This document shows positions 39,122-47,623 of a DNA stretch of 64,000 nt, in pieces (the stretch's first letter is position 1; each line of letters opens with the position of its first letter). The position numbers and the translations under genes were made by a program. Location of the stretch: assembly GCA_024687745.1 (NCBI GenBank), contig JAILEM010000084.1, positions 1 through 64,000 on the forward strand, written 5' to 3'. This DNA is from Lachnospiraceae bacterium (GTDB taxonomy: Bacteria > Bacillota > Clostridia > Lachnospirales > Lachnospiraceae). The notes below the pieces were generated by a model that searched no databases, was not told the DNA's origin, and saw nothing but the letters and a program-made list of their open reading frames with translations.

Positions 39122-41569
39122 TCAGTTGCCTGATATCTTAAATTCTCCTTTTACAAAGGAGACAGTTGCATTCTTACAGTCCTTAAGCTCTCCTTCAAGA
39201 ACCGCCTCCGCGAGAGGATCCTCTATCAGAGTCTGTACCGCCCTCCTAAGAGGCCTTGCTCCGTATTTTTTGTCCGTACCCTTTTCTATGACTCTCTTTT
39301 TGGCCGAATCCGTAACCTTAAGACTGATACCGAGCTCATCCTTCATTCTTTCGGCAAGCTTATCGGTCATCAGAGTCACTATCCTCTTCATATCATTTTC
39401 ATTGAGTGACCTGAATACTATAGTCTCATCTATCCTGTTTAAAAACTCAGGTCTGAAGAGCTTTTTTACCTCCTCCATAACGGCTTTTTTCATGTCGTCA
39501 TGGCCCTTTTCCTCACTGTTATCGGTTACAAATCCAAGCTTCTTAGGCTCCATAATCCTGCCGGCTCCTGCATTGGACGTCATTATTATAACACAGTTCT
39601 TAAAGCTTACCTTACGTCCGTTTGAGTCGGTTATATGACCGTCATCAAGAACCTGAAGCAGTATATTGAAGACATCCGGATGGGCCTTCTCGATCTCATC
39701 GAACAATACCACTGAATAAGGGTTTCTTCTGACCTTTTCGGATAATTGACCGCCCTCCTCAAAGCCTACATATCCCGGAGGCGAACCGATCATTTTGGAA
39801 ACGGTATGCTTCTCCATATATTCGGACATATCCAGCCTTATCATAGCATCCTCTGTCCCGAAGAGTACCTCTGTTAAAGCCTTTGAAAGCTCTGTCTTAC
39901 CTACACCCGTGGGACCCAGGAACAGAAATGACCCGATCGGTCTGTTCTTTTCCTTAAGGCCTACCCTGCCTCTTTTGATGGCTCTGCTTACGGCACTTAT
40001 CGCCTCTTCCTGACCGATTACCCTCTTCCTTATCTCCTTTTCCATCTTAAGAAGCTTTGAGCTCTCGGCCTCTTCTATCCTCTTAAGAGGGATCTTTGTC
40101 CATTCGGATACCACATCCGAGATATCCTCCTTATTTACTTCCAAAGCCCTGCTCTCAGCTTTTTTCTTTCTCCTTACCTTCTTTTCATGTTCCTTTTCGA
40201 TGACCTTCTGTTCCTTTACAAGCTCTGCATAATCCTCAAGCCTGTCTTCCCTTAATGCCTGTTCCTTTTCTTCGTTAAAGGACTCCATCCTGTTTACAAA
40301 ATCATCATCTATCTCTGTTTTTTTATACAATGCAAGCCTTACCTTGGCTGAGGCTTCATCCATTATATCTATCGCCTTGTCGGGAAGAAATCTGTCATTT
40401 ATATATCTTGCGGAGAGCTTTACGCAGGCTTCTACCGCCTCATCGGAGATCTTTACACCGTGGTGTTTCTCATAGTTGGGCCTGATACCCTTAAGGATCT
40501 TTACTGTATCCTCTTCGGTTGGCTCATTGACGGTTATCTTCTGGAACCTTCTCTCAAGGGCGGCATCCTTCTCTATATACTTTCTGTATTCATCATAGGT
40601 CGTGGCGCCTATAAGCTGTATCTCCCCTCTTGCAAGGGATGGCTTTAAGATATTTGATGCATCGATCTTACCCTCAGACCCTCCGGCACCTATTATGGTA
40701 TGCACTTCATCTATAAAGAGGATGATATTGCCCGCCAGCGTGACCTCTTTTATGACATTTTTGATCCTTTCCTCAAATTCGCCCCTGTATTTACTTCCCG
40801 CAACCATTGCCGAAAGGTCAAGTGTGAGGAGTCTTTTGTTAAGTAAGAGATTCGGTACGTCTCCGGATACTATCTTAAGCGCAAGTCCCTCAACTATAGC
40901 TGTCTTTCCGACTCCCGGCTCTCCTACGAGACAGGGGTTGTTTTTGGTCCTCCTGCTCAGGGTCTGGATTATCCTTCTTATCTCCTCTTCCCTGCCTATA
41001 ACAGGATCGAGCTTTCCTTCCTCCGCAAGCTTTGTTATATCCCTGCTGTAGGAATCAACAGTGGATTCTCCCTCCCCGGCAAAGCGCTTTGATGCCCTTG
41101 CATTCTGGATCTCTTCCTTAAACTTTGTAAGATCCTCGCCCATTGCAACGATCACATCAACATAGAGCTTCTGGATATTTATACCTAAGGTATTGAGTAT
41201 CCTTACCGCAAGGTTATCCACATCCTTTATTATGGCTATCAGGATATGTTCAGTTCCTATCTCCTCTGCCTTAAAAGAATCCGCAACCTCATCTGCTCCT
41301 TCAAGGATCATTTTAAGCTTCGGTGTATAGCCGTCGCGCTCTTTTATATCGGTAAAACTGTCAATTGCTATCTGCTCTCTTATAAGCTTTTCAATATCCT
41401 CGGTCTTTGCACCGTTTTCCGTAAGTATCTTTGATGCGGTGCCCTTCCCCTCCTCTATGAGGCCTATTAAGAGGTGCTCTGTACCTACATAACCATGACC
41501 AAGCTTTTTGGAATATTTTTCGGCTATACTTACAGCCTTCTTTGCTCTTTCATTAAAACTCAACAGCAT
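39122..41569 (-). CDS. clpC: ATP-dependent Clp protease ATP-binding subunit ClpC
   Basis: N-terminal Clp repeats, two AAA modules (GEPGVGKTA, GPTGVGKTEL), UVR-like middle region. Confidence 0.95.
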   Translation of the reverse strand: MLLSFNERAKKAVSIAEKYSKKLGHGYVGTEHLLIGLIEEGKGTASKILTENGAKTEDIEKLIREQIAIDSFTDIKERDGYTPKLKMILEGADEVADSFKAEEIGTEHILIAIIKDVDNLAVRILNTLGINIQKLYVDVIVAMGEDLTKFKEEIQNARASKRFAGEGESTVDSYSRDITKLAEEGKLDPVIGREEEIRRIIQTLSRRTKNNPCLVGEPGVGKTAIVEGLALKIVSGDVPNLLLNKRLLTLDLSAMVAGSKYRGEFEERIKNVIKEVTLAGNIILFIDEVHTIIGAGGSEGKIDASNILKPSLARGEIQLIGATTYDEYRKYIEKDAALERRFQKITVNEPTEEDTVKILKGIRPNYEKHHGVKISDEAVEACVKLSARYINDRFLPDKAIDIMDEASAKVRLALYKKTEIDDDFVNRMESFNEEKEQALREDRLEDYAELVKEQKVIEKEHEKKVRRKKKAESRALEVNKEDISDVVSEWTKIPLKRIEEAESSKLLKMEKEIRKRVIGQEEAISAVSRAIKRGRVGLKEKNRPIGSFLFLGPTGVGKTELSKALTEVLFGTEDAMIRLDMSEYMEKHTVSKMIGSPPGYVGFEEGGQLSEKVRRNPYSVVLFDEIEKAHPDVFNILLQVLDDGHITDSNGRKVSFKNCVIIMTSNAGAGRIMEPKKLGFVTDNSEEKGHDDMKKAVMEEVKKLFRPEFLNRIDETIVFRSLNENDMKRIVTLMTDKLAERMKDELGISLKVTDSAKKRVIEKGTDKKYGARPLRRAVQTLIEDPLAEAVLEGELKDCKNATVSFVKGEFKISGN

Positions 41570-41597
41570 AAAAATGCCTTTCTGTATTCTTTAATAG

Positions 41598-43874
41598 TTA
41601 ATCATCCGTATCCAGAAATTCAAACTCGAAATCATCATCCATCTCAAGGTTTACGGTATCGGGGCTTACAGGCTCCGAGCTTTGGGAAAGTCCGCCTAAG
41701 TATCCCTGGTTCTGCTGATAGCCTGACTGCTGTCTGTTGTCGGAATAGCCGGAATTATAATCATATCCCGAACCGGACATATTGTTATACCGGTTCTCCT
41801 GACCTGAGTACCCGTATGACTGATATCCGCCATTTCCGTACCCCTGTCCCGGGTACTGGCCCATTCCGTAATCAGATCCCATTCCCTGATACTGACCGTT
41901 CATGGGATTAGTGTACTGTGATCCGGGATCTGTGTACTGATCCTGTACATACTGTCCCGAATACGGATCCTGCTGATATGCGGTAGGATTACTGAATAAT
42001 GCACCTGTGTCATATCCGGGATCCCCGTATCCGTTATAGGAAGCAGCCTCGCGTTCTCTCTGTCTCTTTCGCTCCTCCTGCTGCCTTAATATCTCATCCC
42101 TCTTTCTTTCAAGCTCCTTTATCTTTCTTTCCTGCTCCTCCAAAGCCTTCTGTTTCAGACCTTCCTCCTCTGACCTCTGCCTTTGAGTCTCTCTTTCCCT
42201 TGCTTCTTCAGCCTGTCTTCTTGAGATCTCCTCCTGTCTTCTGGCCTCCTCTATGGCTTTTTCTCTTGCTCTCTTTGCCTCCTGCTGTCTGGCACTTGCA
42301 AGCTCTCTTTCCTTAGCCGCCGACTCTTCTCTTTCCTTTGCAATAGTTGCCTCTCTCTCCTGTGCAAGGGCAAATTCGATCTCCTGGGTACTTATCTCAT
42401 CGGTGGAAGACTTAACAGGCTTTTTCTGCCTTATCTTTACATCTTCATCTTCATCCTCATAAGCCTCATCTGACTGTACATTTTGAGGTTTTACTTGCAG
42501 AGGTGCACGCTTTTCTTCAGATTCCGGTTTTTTGATACGGTTTGGCTTTAAGAGTGCTTCATCATCTTCTTCCTCCCCGTCTGTCTCAGGACGGGCTGTG
42601 GCATATTTTTCGGAATACTTGTTCTTCTCATTGCCTCTGGGTCTTCTTTCATCACTCGTATCCTTCATTGCACTTTCCATGGCTGCCCAGTCAAAGGATG
42701 AAGGATCTTCACTGTTTTTTTTCTTTTTTAATCCTTTTTCCTTCTTTTTTAATGTCTTTTCTTCATCTGCAGCCGATGTGACAGGCAGAGGCTTCCTCTC
42801 ATTTACGTCATCATCCATGCTCTCCCTTGCAAGCTGACTTGCAGTAATCTTTCCGGTATTGCCTGCGGATGATGCCTGCTTTTTATGAACGGTTTTTTCC
42901 GTATCCTTTACATCCTCGACTTCTTTTCCCGCATAGTATTCATCTTCATCGATATATTCGTATCCCTGGTACTCTTTTAATTTCACCAGGGAAACTATCA
43001 TTATTATAAGGAAGATGAGCATGAGGAGGAACAGAGCCCCCACAACTATATAAACCCATATGGGAAGATCGGTTAAGCCTAACTCGGATGAATCATCTCC
43101 GCCTATCTTTATTCCACCCGTATCTGCAGCTGTGGTTATAAACCTCTGATACGTTCCTTCGGTCTGGTCATACTGATACCATCCCTTATTTCCGTCAGAG
43201 CTTAGTGCATATAAAAGGAAAAAATCCGCCGCCCCGCCGGATGTAGCCGTACCGTCGGCATTTATATTATCCGATCTCATATATGCTTCAAGGTTTGATC
43301 CGTTCCACTGCAGAGTAGCCTTGGTATATCCCTCCGGTATTATCACATCCTCGGCTGCCTTGAGGATTATAATATACTTACCGTTACCTCCGTCTATGCT
43401 TCTGTAATCAGCAAGATCAGGACTTATACCGTCATATATCTTGAAGCCGCCGTTAGCGCCGGCGGAATCGGTCGTATACAAAAGAGTCAGATCTGCCAGA
43501 TCAAATTTTGCACATTCACAGGCAACTCCCTGATAGGTCGTTGTTTCTTTATGGAAGGAAGCCGGCATAAGATCATCCGCAAATACTGAAGAAACCAAAA
43601 CCTCAGCATTGGGAGTCGGGATGGTTGCCATTTCAACTCCTGTTGATGCCACTGCAGGTGCAGCCATATCACCCTCTGCGGGAGCTTCACCCTCTGCCGG
43701 TATTTCACCCTCTGCGGGAACCTCTCCCTCTGCAGGCGCCTCACCCTCGGGAGCTGCTTCTTCTGTCGCAGCTGCTCCTTCATCTGCTGCATATACAGAA
43801 GCGAGGGGATTGACTGACAGAGTCAAAGTCAATAATCCAATTCCAAGCATTTTAAAAATTCTGTTCTTCATCAC
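41598..43874 (-). CDS. Predicted single-pass membrane protein with cytoplasmic coiled coil and Tyr/Gly/Gln-rich acidic-tipped tail
   Basis: Signal peptide, PAEGEx repeats, extracytoplasmic domain, TM segment (PIWVYIVVGALFLLMLIFLIIMIVSLV), Arg/Glu/Gln coiled coil, low-complexity tail ending DTVNLEMDDDFEFEFLDTDD. Confidence 0.8.
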   Translation of the reverse strand: MMKNRIFKMLGIGLLTLTLSVNPLASVYAADEGAAATEEAAPEGEAPAEGEVPAEGEIPAEGEAPAEGDMAAPAVASTGVEMATIPTPNAEVLVSSVFADDLMPASFHKETTTYQGVACECAKFDLADLTLLYTTDSAGANGGFKIYDGISPDLADYRSIDGGNGKYIIILKAAEDVIIPEGYTKATLQWNGSNLEAYMRSDNINADGTATSGGAADFFLLYALSSDGNKGWYQYDQTEGTYQRFITTAADTGGIKIGGDDSSELGLTDLPIWVYIVVGALFLLMLIFLIIMIVSLVKLKEYQGYEYIDEDEYYAGKEVEDVKDTEKTVHKKQASSAGNTGKITASQLARESMDDDVNERKPLPVTSAADEEKTLKKKEKGLKKKKNSEDPSSFDWAAMESAMKDTSDERRPRGNEKNKYSEKYATARPETDGEEEDDEALLKPNRIKKPESEEKRAPLQVKPQNVQSDEAYEDEDEDVKIRQKKPVKSSTDEISTQEIEFALAQEREATIAKEREESAAKERELASARQQEAKRAREKAIEEARRQEEISRRQAEEARERETQRQRSEEEGLKQKALEEQERKIKELERKRDEILRQQEERKRQREREAASYNGYGDPGYDTGALFSNPTAYQQDPYSGQYVQDQYTDPGSQYTNPMNGQYQGMGSDYGMGQYPGQGYGNGGYQSYGYSGQENRYNNMSGSGYDYNSGYSDNRQQSGYQQNQGYLGGLSQSSEPVSPDTVNLEMDDDFEFEFLDTDD

Positions 43875-43888
43875 CGCTCCTTTCGAAA

Positions 43889-45175
43889 TCAGGCTTCTGT
43901 GCCGATTTCATCAATAGCCTTTCCTATATCGGATCTGCAATATTTATTATCAAAATTGACCCATTCGGTCGCTTCGTATGCATTCGCTCTTGCTTTTTTC
44001 AGGTCATCCCCTATTGCCGTTATACCAAGTACCCTTCCACCGTTTGTGACTAACTTACCATCCTTAAGGGCTGTACCTGCGTGGAAGCAATAATACCCCT
44101 TCCTGTCTTTGAAGCTGTCAAGACCCTTTATCTCATATCCCTTTTCATAGCTTACGGGATATCCTTTGGAAGCAAGAACTACACAGACACAGGCATTGTC
44201 CTCAAAGTCAAGCTCTATCTCGTCAAGCTTTCCGTCTATACAGGCATCGATAACGTCAAGGATATCATTGTTCATCCTGGGCAGTACGACCTGAGCCTCG
44301 GGATCTCCGAATCTTGCATTATACTCAAGGACCTTTGGCCCGTCCTTTGTAAGCATGAGACCGAAGAAGATTATCCCCTTAAACTCACGTCCCTCCTTTG
44401 CCATGGCATCTACGGTGGGCTTAAATATATTTTTCCTGCAATATTCATCTATCTCCTTGGTATAGAAGGGACTCGGTGAAAAGGTTCCCATTCCTCCCGT
44501 ATTAAGACCCTTATCCCCATCAAGGGCTCTCTTATGATCCTGAGCGGATGTCATGGGCTTTACAGTCTTTCCGTCTACGAAGGAAAGCACGGAAACCTCC
44601 CTTCCTGTCATGAACTCTTCTATAACAAGCTTATTGCCGGCATTTCCAAACTTCTTATCAATCATGATCTCCCTGATTCCGTCTTCTGCTTCCCTGAGAT
44701 CATTACATATCAGCACTCCCTTTCCAAGCGCCAGCCCATCAGCCTTTAATACAACCGGAAATTCCGATAGCTTTTCTACATATTCAAGTGCTTTGGCGGG
44801 ATCATCAAAGCTTTCATATGAAGCTGTCGGAATATTGTACTTTTTCATGAGTTCCTTCGAAAAAGCCTTACTTCCCTCCAAAACGGCGGCTGCCCTCTTT
44901 GGTCCGAAAGCACGAAGCCCCCTTTCCTCCAAAACATCAACCAATCCGCCTACCAAAGGATCATCGGGCCCGACTATGACAAGATCTGCATTTTTGGAAA
45001 CAGCATAGGATGCTATCCTTTCAAAATCCATTACCGGAATATTTTCACATTCGGCTAACTCTGCTATCCCTGCATTACCCGGAACGCAGTAAATTTTTTC
45101 TGCCCTTTTACTTTCGCTGACTTTTTTTATGATGGCATGTTCTCTTCCGCCTGATCCCACTACAAGAACTATCAT
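43889..45175 (-). CDS. purD: Phosphoribosylamine-glycine ligase
   Basis: VVGSGGREHAIIKKV, GPDDPLVGGLVDVLEERGLRAFGPKRAAA, YNARFGDPEAQVVLPR. Start at MIVLVVGSGG (45175) preferred. Confidence 0.96.
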   Translation of the reverse strand: MIVLVVGSGGREHAIIKKVSESKRAEKIYCVPGNAGIAELAECENIPVMDFERIASYAVSKNADLVIVGPDDPLVGGLVDVLEERGLRAFGPKRAAAVLEGSKAFSKELMKKYNIPTASYESFDDPAKALEYVEKLSEFPVVLKADGLALGKGVLICNDLREAEDGIREIMIDKKFGNAGNKLVIEEFMTGREVSVLSFVDGKTVKPMTSAQDHKRALDGDKGLNTGGMGTFSPSPFYTKEIDEYCRKNIFKPTVDAMAKEGREFKGIIFFGLMLTKDGPKVLEYNARFGDPEAQVVLPRMNNDILDVIDACIDGKLDEIELDFEDNACVCVVLASKGYPVSYEKGYEIKGLDSFKDRKGYYCFHAGTALKDGKLVTNGGRVLGITAIGDDLKKARANAYEATEWVNFDNKYCRSDIGKAIDEIGTEA

Positions 45176-45272
45176 TTTTTTATATCCTTTCAAATAATAT
45201 GGAGAATCATCTGATATTTATTGTTTTAAATAATATCGCCCGATTCAAAAACGCATCTGTCGTATAAGTCCG

Positions 45273-45899
45273 TTATTCGATAACAGAGGCTTTATTATCC
45301 TTAAGCACAACCCTGCCATGCGCTATTGCGTCTATCACCTTTGGCAGGATAACCCATTCCGCCTCCTCCATGACTCTCTTCTGGAGGATATCCGGAGTAT
45401 CATCATTCTTTATATATACGGCCTTCTGCATTATTATGGGTCCCGTATCCGTGCCCTCGTCAACAAAATGAACCGTTGCCCCGGTGACCTTTACTCCCCT
45501 TTCGAGCACCTTTTCATGCACCTTAAGCCCATAAAAACCGTCTCCGCAAAACGAGGGGATAAGGCTTGGATGAATATTTATTATCCTTCCTTTATATTTC
45601 GAAACGAAATTTCCGGGAAGCACTACCAGAAAACCCGCAAGCACGATAAGCTCTGCTTTGGCATCTTCTATTGCCTCTGTCATGGCCCTTCCGTACTCTT
45701 CCCTGTCAAAGTAGTCCTTAGGCCTTATGCAGGCAGTTTCGATCCCTGCCTTAGCTGCCCTTGTAAGTGCATATGCATCAGTCCTGTTGCTGATTACGAG
45801 TGTTATTTTTGCATCGGTAACCGTCCCTTTGTCAATTGCATCTATCACAGCCTGAAGGTTGGTTCCGCCACCCGATACGAGTACGGCTATATTTAACAT
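45273..45899 (-). CDS. purN: Phosphoribosylglycinamide formyltransferase
   Basis: [50 protein letters not shown]. Confidence 0.95.
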   Translation of the reverse strand: MLNIAVLVSGGGTNLQAVIDAIDKGTVTDAKITLVISNRTDAYALTRAAKAGIETACIRPKDYFDREEYGRAMTEAIEDAKAELIVLAGFLVVLPGNFVSKYKGRIINIHPSLIPSFCGDGFYGLKVHEKVLERGVKVTGATVHFVDEGTDTGPIIMQKAVYIKNDDTPDILQKRVMEEAEWVILPKVIDAIAHGRVVLKDNKASVIE

Positions 45900-46945
45900 A
45901 TTGTCACGCCCTTTTCACCGTTTTCGATATATCCGATGCAATATGCCTTTTCTCCGGCACTTTCTATAGCTTCTACGGTTCTCTCTGCATCCCCTTTATC
46001 GACTGTTAACATCATACCGATGCCCATATTATAGGTATTGTACATTACCCTTTCTTCGATCTTTCCGCTCTCCTGAATTAGCTTAAATATCGGAAGGATC
46101 TCGTAGCTGTCCTTCTTTATCACGGCTCTCTTCCCATCGGGAAGCATCCTTGGGATATTCTCATAAAATCCGCCGCCTGTTATGTGGCTGCATCCCTTTA
46201 TCGTAATACCGCTCTCCCTTACTGAGGAAAGAGCCTTTACATATATCTTTGTAGGTGTTAAAAGTGCCTCTCCGAGTGTGCAGCCAAGACCTGATATCAT
46301 TTCATTCATGCTGCCCTCCCTCATGGGAAATATCTTCCTGACAAGGGAATATCCGTTACTGTGGACTCCGCTGGATGCTATGCCTATTATCACATCTCCT
46401 TCATCTATGTCCTTTCCGGTTATGAGCTCATCCTGATCTACTATGCCTACGGCAAAGCCTGCAAGATCATATTCATCGACAGGATAAAAGCCCGGCATTT
46501 CGGCTGTCTCACCGCCTATAAGTGAGGCTCCTGCCATACTGCATCCTTCAGCGACTCCCTTTACTATGTCAGCGATCTTTTCCGGTTCGTTTTTTCCGCA
46601 GGCTATATAATCGAGGAAGAACAGAGGTTCACCTCCCGCGCATGCTATATCATTAACGCACATTGCAACACAGTCTATTCCGATGGTATCATGCTTATCG
46701 AGCAGAAAAGCCAGCTTCAGCTTTGTACCGACACCGTCGGTGCCCGAAACCAGGGTAGGCTTTTTCATCTTCATATATTTTTCCAATGAAAAAGCACCGG
46801 AAAACCCTCCAAGCCCTCCAAGGACTTCAGGCCTCATGGTCTTACTGACATGCTCCTTCATGAGTTCCACAGCCTTGTAGCCTGCTTCAAGATCAACACC
46901 AGCACTTTTATAATCCATTTTCTTAATGTGCCTTTGTTTTTTCAA
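45893..46945 (-). CDS. purM: Phosphoribosylformylglycinamidine cyclo-ligase
   Basis: [62 protein letters not shown]. Confidence 0.96.
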   Translation of the reverse strand: MKKQRHIKKMDYKSAGVDLEAGYKAVELMKEHVSKTMRPEVLGGLGGFSGAFSLEKYMKMKKPTLVSGTDGVGTKLKLAFLLDKHDTIGIDCVAMCVNDIACAGGEPLFFLDYIACGKNEPEKIADIVKGVAEGCSMAGASLIGGETAEMPGFYPVDEYDLAGFAVGIVDQDELITGKDIDEGDVIIGIASSGVHSNGYSLVRKIFPMREGSMNEMISGLGCTLGEALLTPTKIYVKALSSVRESGITIKGCSHITGGGFYENIPRMLPDGKRAVIKKDSYEILPIFKLIQESGKIEERVMYNTYNMGIGMMLTVDKGDAERTVEAIESAGEKAYCIGYIENGEKGVTIC

Positions 46946-47002
46946 AGGCTTTTCCTTTCAGATATTTTTAAAATTTTTATATTGAACGGCTTAAATGCAT
47001 GA

Positions 47003-47518
47003 TCATTTCATGCCTGAGAGATATTCCTTATAACCCTCTTCCTTAAGCTTTCTGTCCTTCTTTATTACCTTCTCTCCCAAGGATTCCTTATATTCCTTAA
47101 GCTTTTCAAGAAGCTCCCCGTCTGATATCGCAAGCATCCTGAGTGCAAGCAGGGCTGCATTTGCTCCTGCGTTTATCGCAACCGTTGCCACGGGAATGCC
47201 TGAGGGCATCTGAACTATGGAATAAAGCGAATCCCTGCCTCCGAGCGAGGTAGTATGCATGGGGATACCTATGACAGGCAAAGGAAAAATAGCAGCACAC
47301 ATTCCGGGAAGATGAGCAGCCATTCCGGCTCCCGCTATAACAATCTTTATGCCCCTTTTCTCCGCATTCCTTGCATAATCAAAAAATAAATCGGGTTCTC
47401 TGTGGGCAGAGATTATATTCATCTCATAGCTTACACCGAACTCATCAAGTATCTCAGCGGCTTTGGCCATAACCGGCATATCCGAGTCGCTTCCCATAAC
47501 TATAGATATTTCAGCCAT
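47003..47518 (-). CDS. purE: 5-(carboxyamino)imidazole ribonucleotide mutase
   Basis: VMGSDSDMPVMAKAAEIL, SAHREPDLFFDYA, AGAGMAAHLPGM. Start at MAEISIVMGS (47518). Confidence 0.95.
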   Translation of the reverse strand: MAEISIVMGSDSDMPVMAKAAEILDEFGVSYEMNIISAHREPDLFFDYARNAEKRGIKIVIAGAGMAAHLPGMCAAIFPLPVIGIPMHTTSLGGRDSLYSIVQMPSGIPVATVAINAGANAALLALRMLAISDGELLEKLKEYKESLGEKVIKKDRKLKEEGYKEYLSGMK

Positions 47519-47623
47519 TTTAATCCTCACTAAACGATCTTTTTCTGAATTTGCGAATCATAACCCCTGTATAAGGGAAAAATGGTCGCATTTTCTATAG
47601 TATATCCGAAAATATCATTATCT

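Noticed and set aside
39108-39638. 176-aa plus-strand ORF
   Set aside because: Antisense to the 3' part of clpC; Ser/Leu-rich shadow translation.
45318-45896. 192-aa plus-strand ORF
   Set aside because: Antisense to purN over almost its full length; no domain signal.
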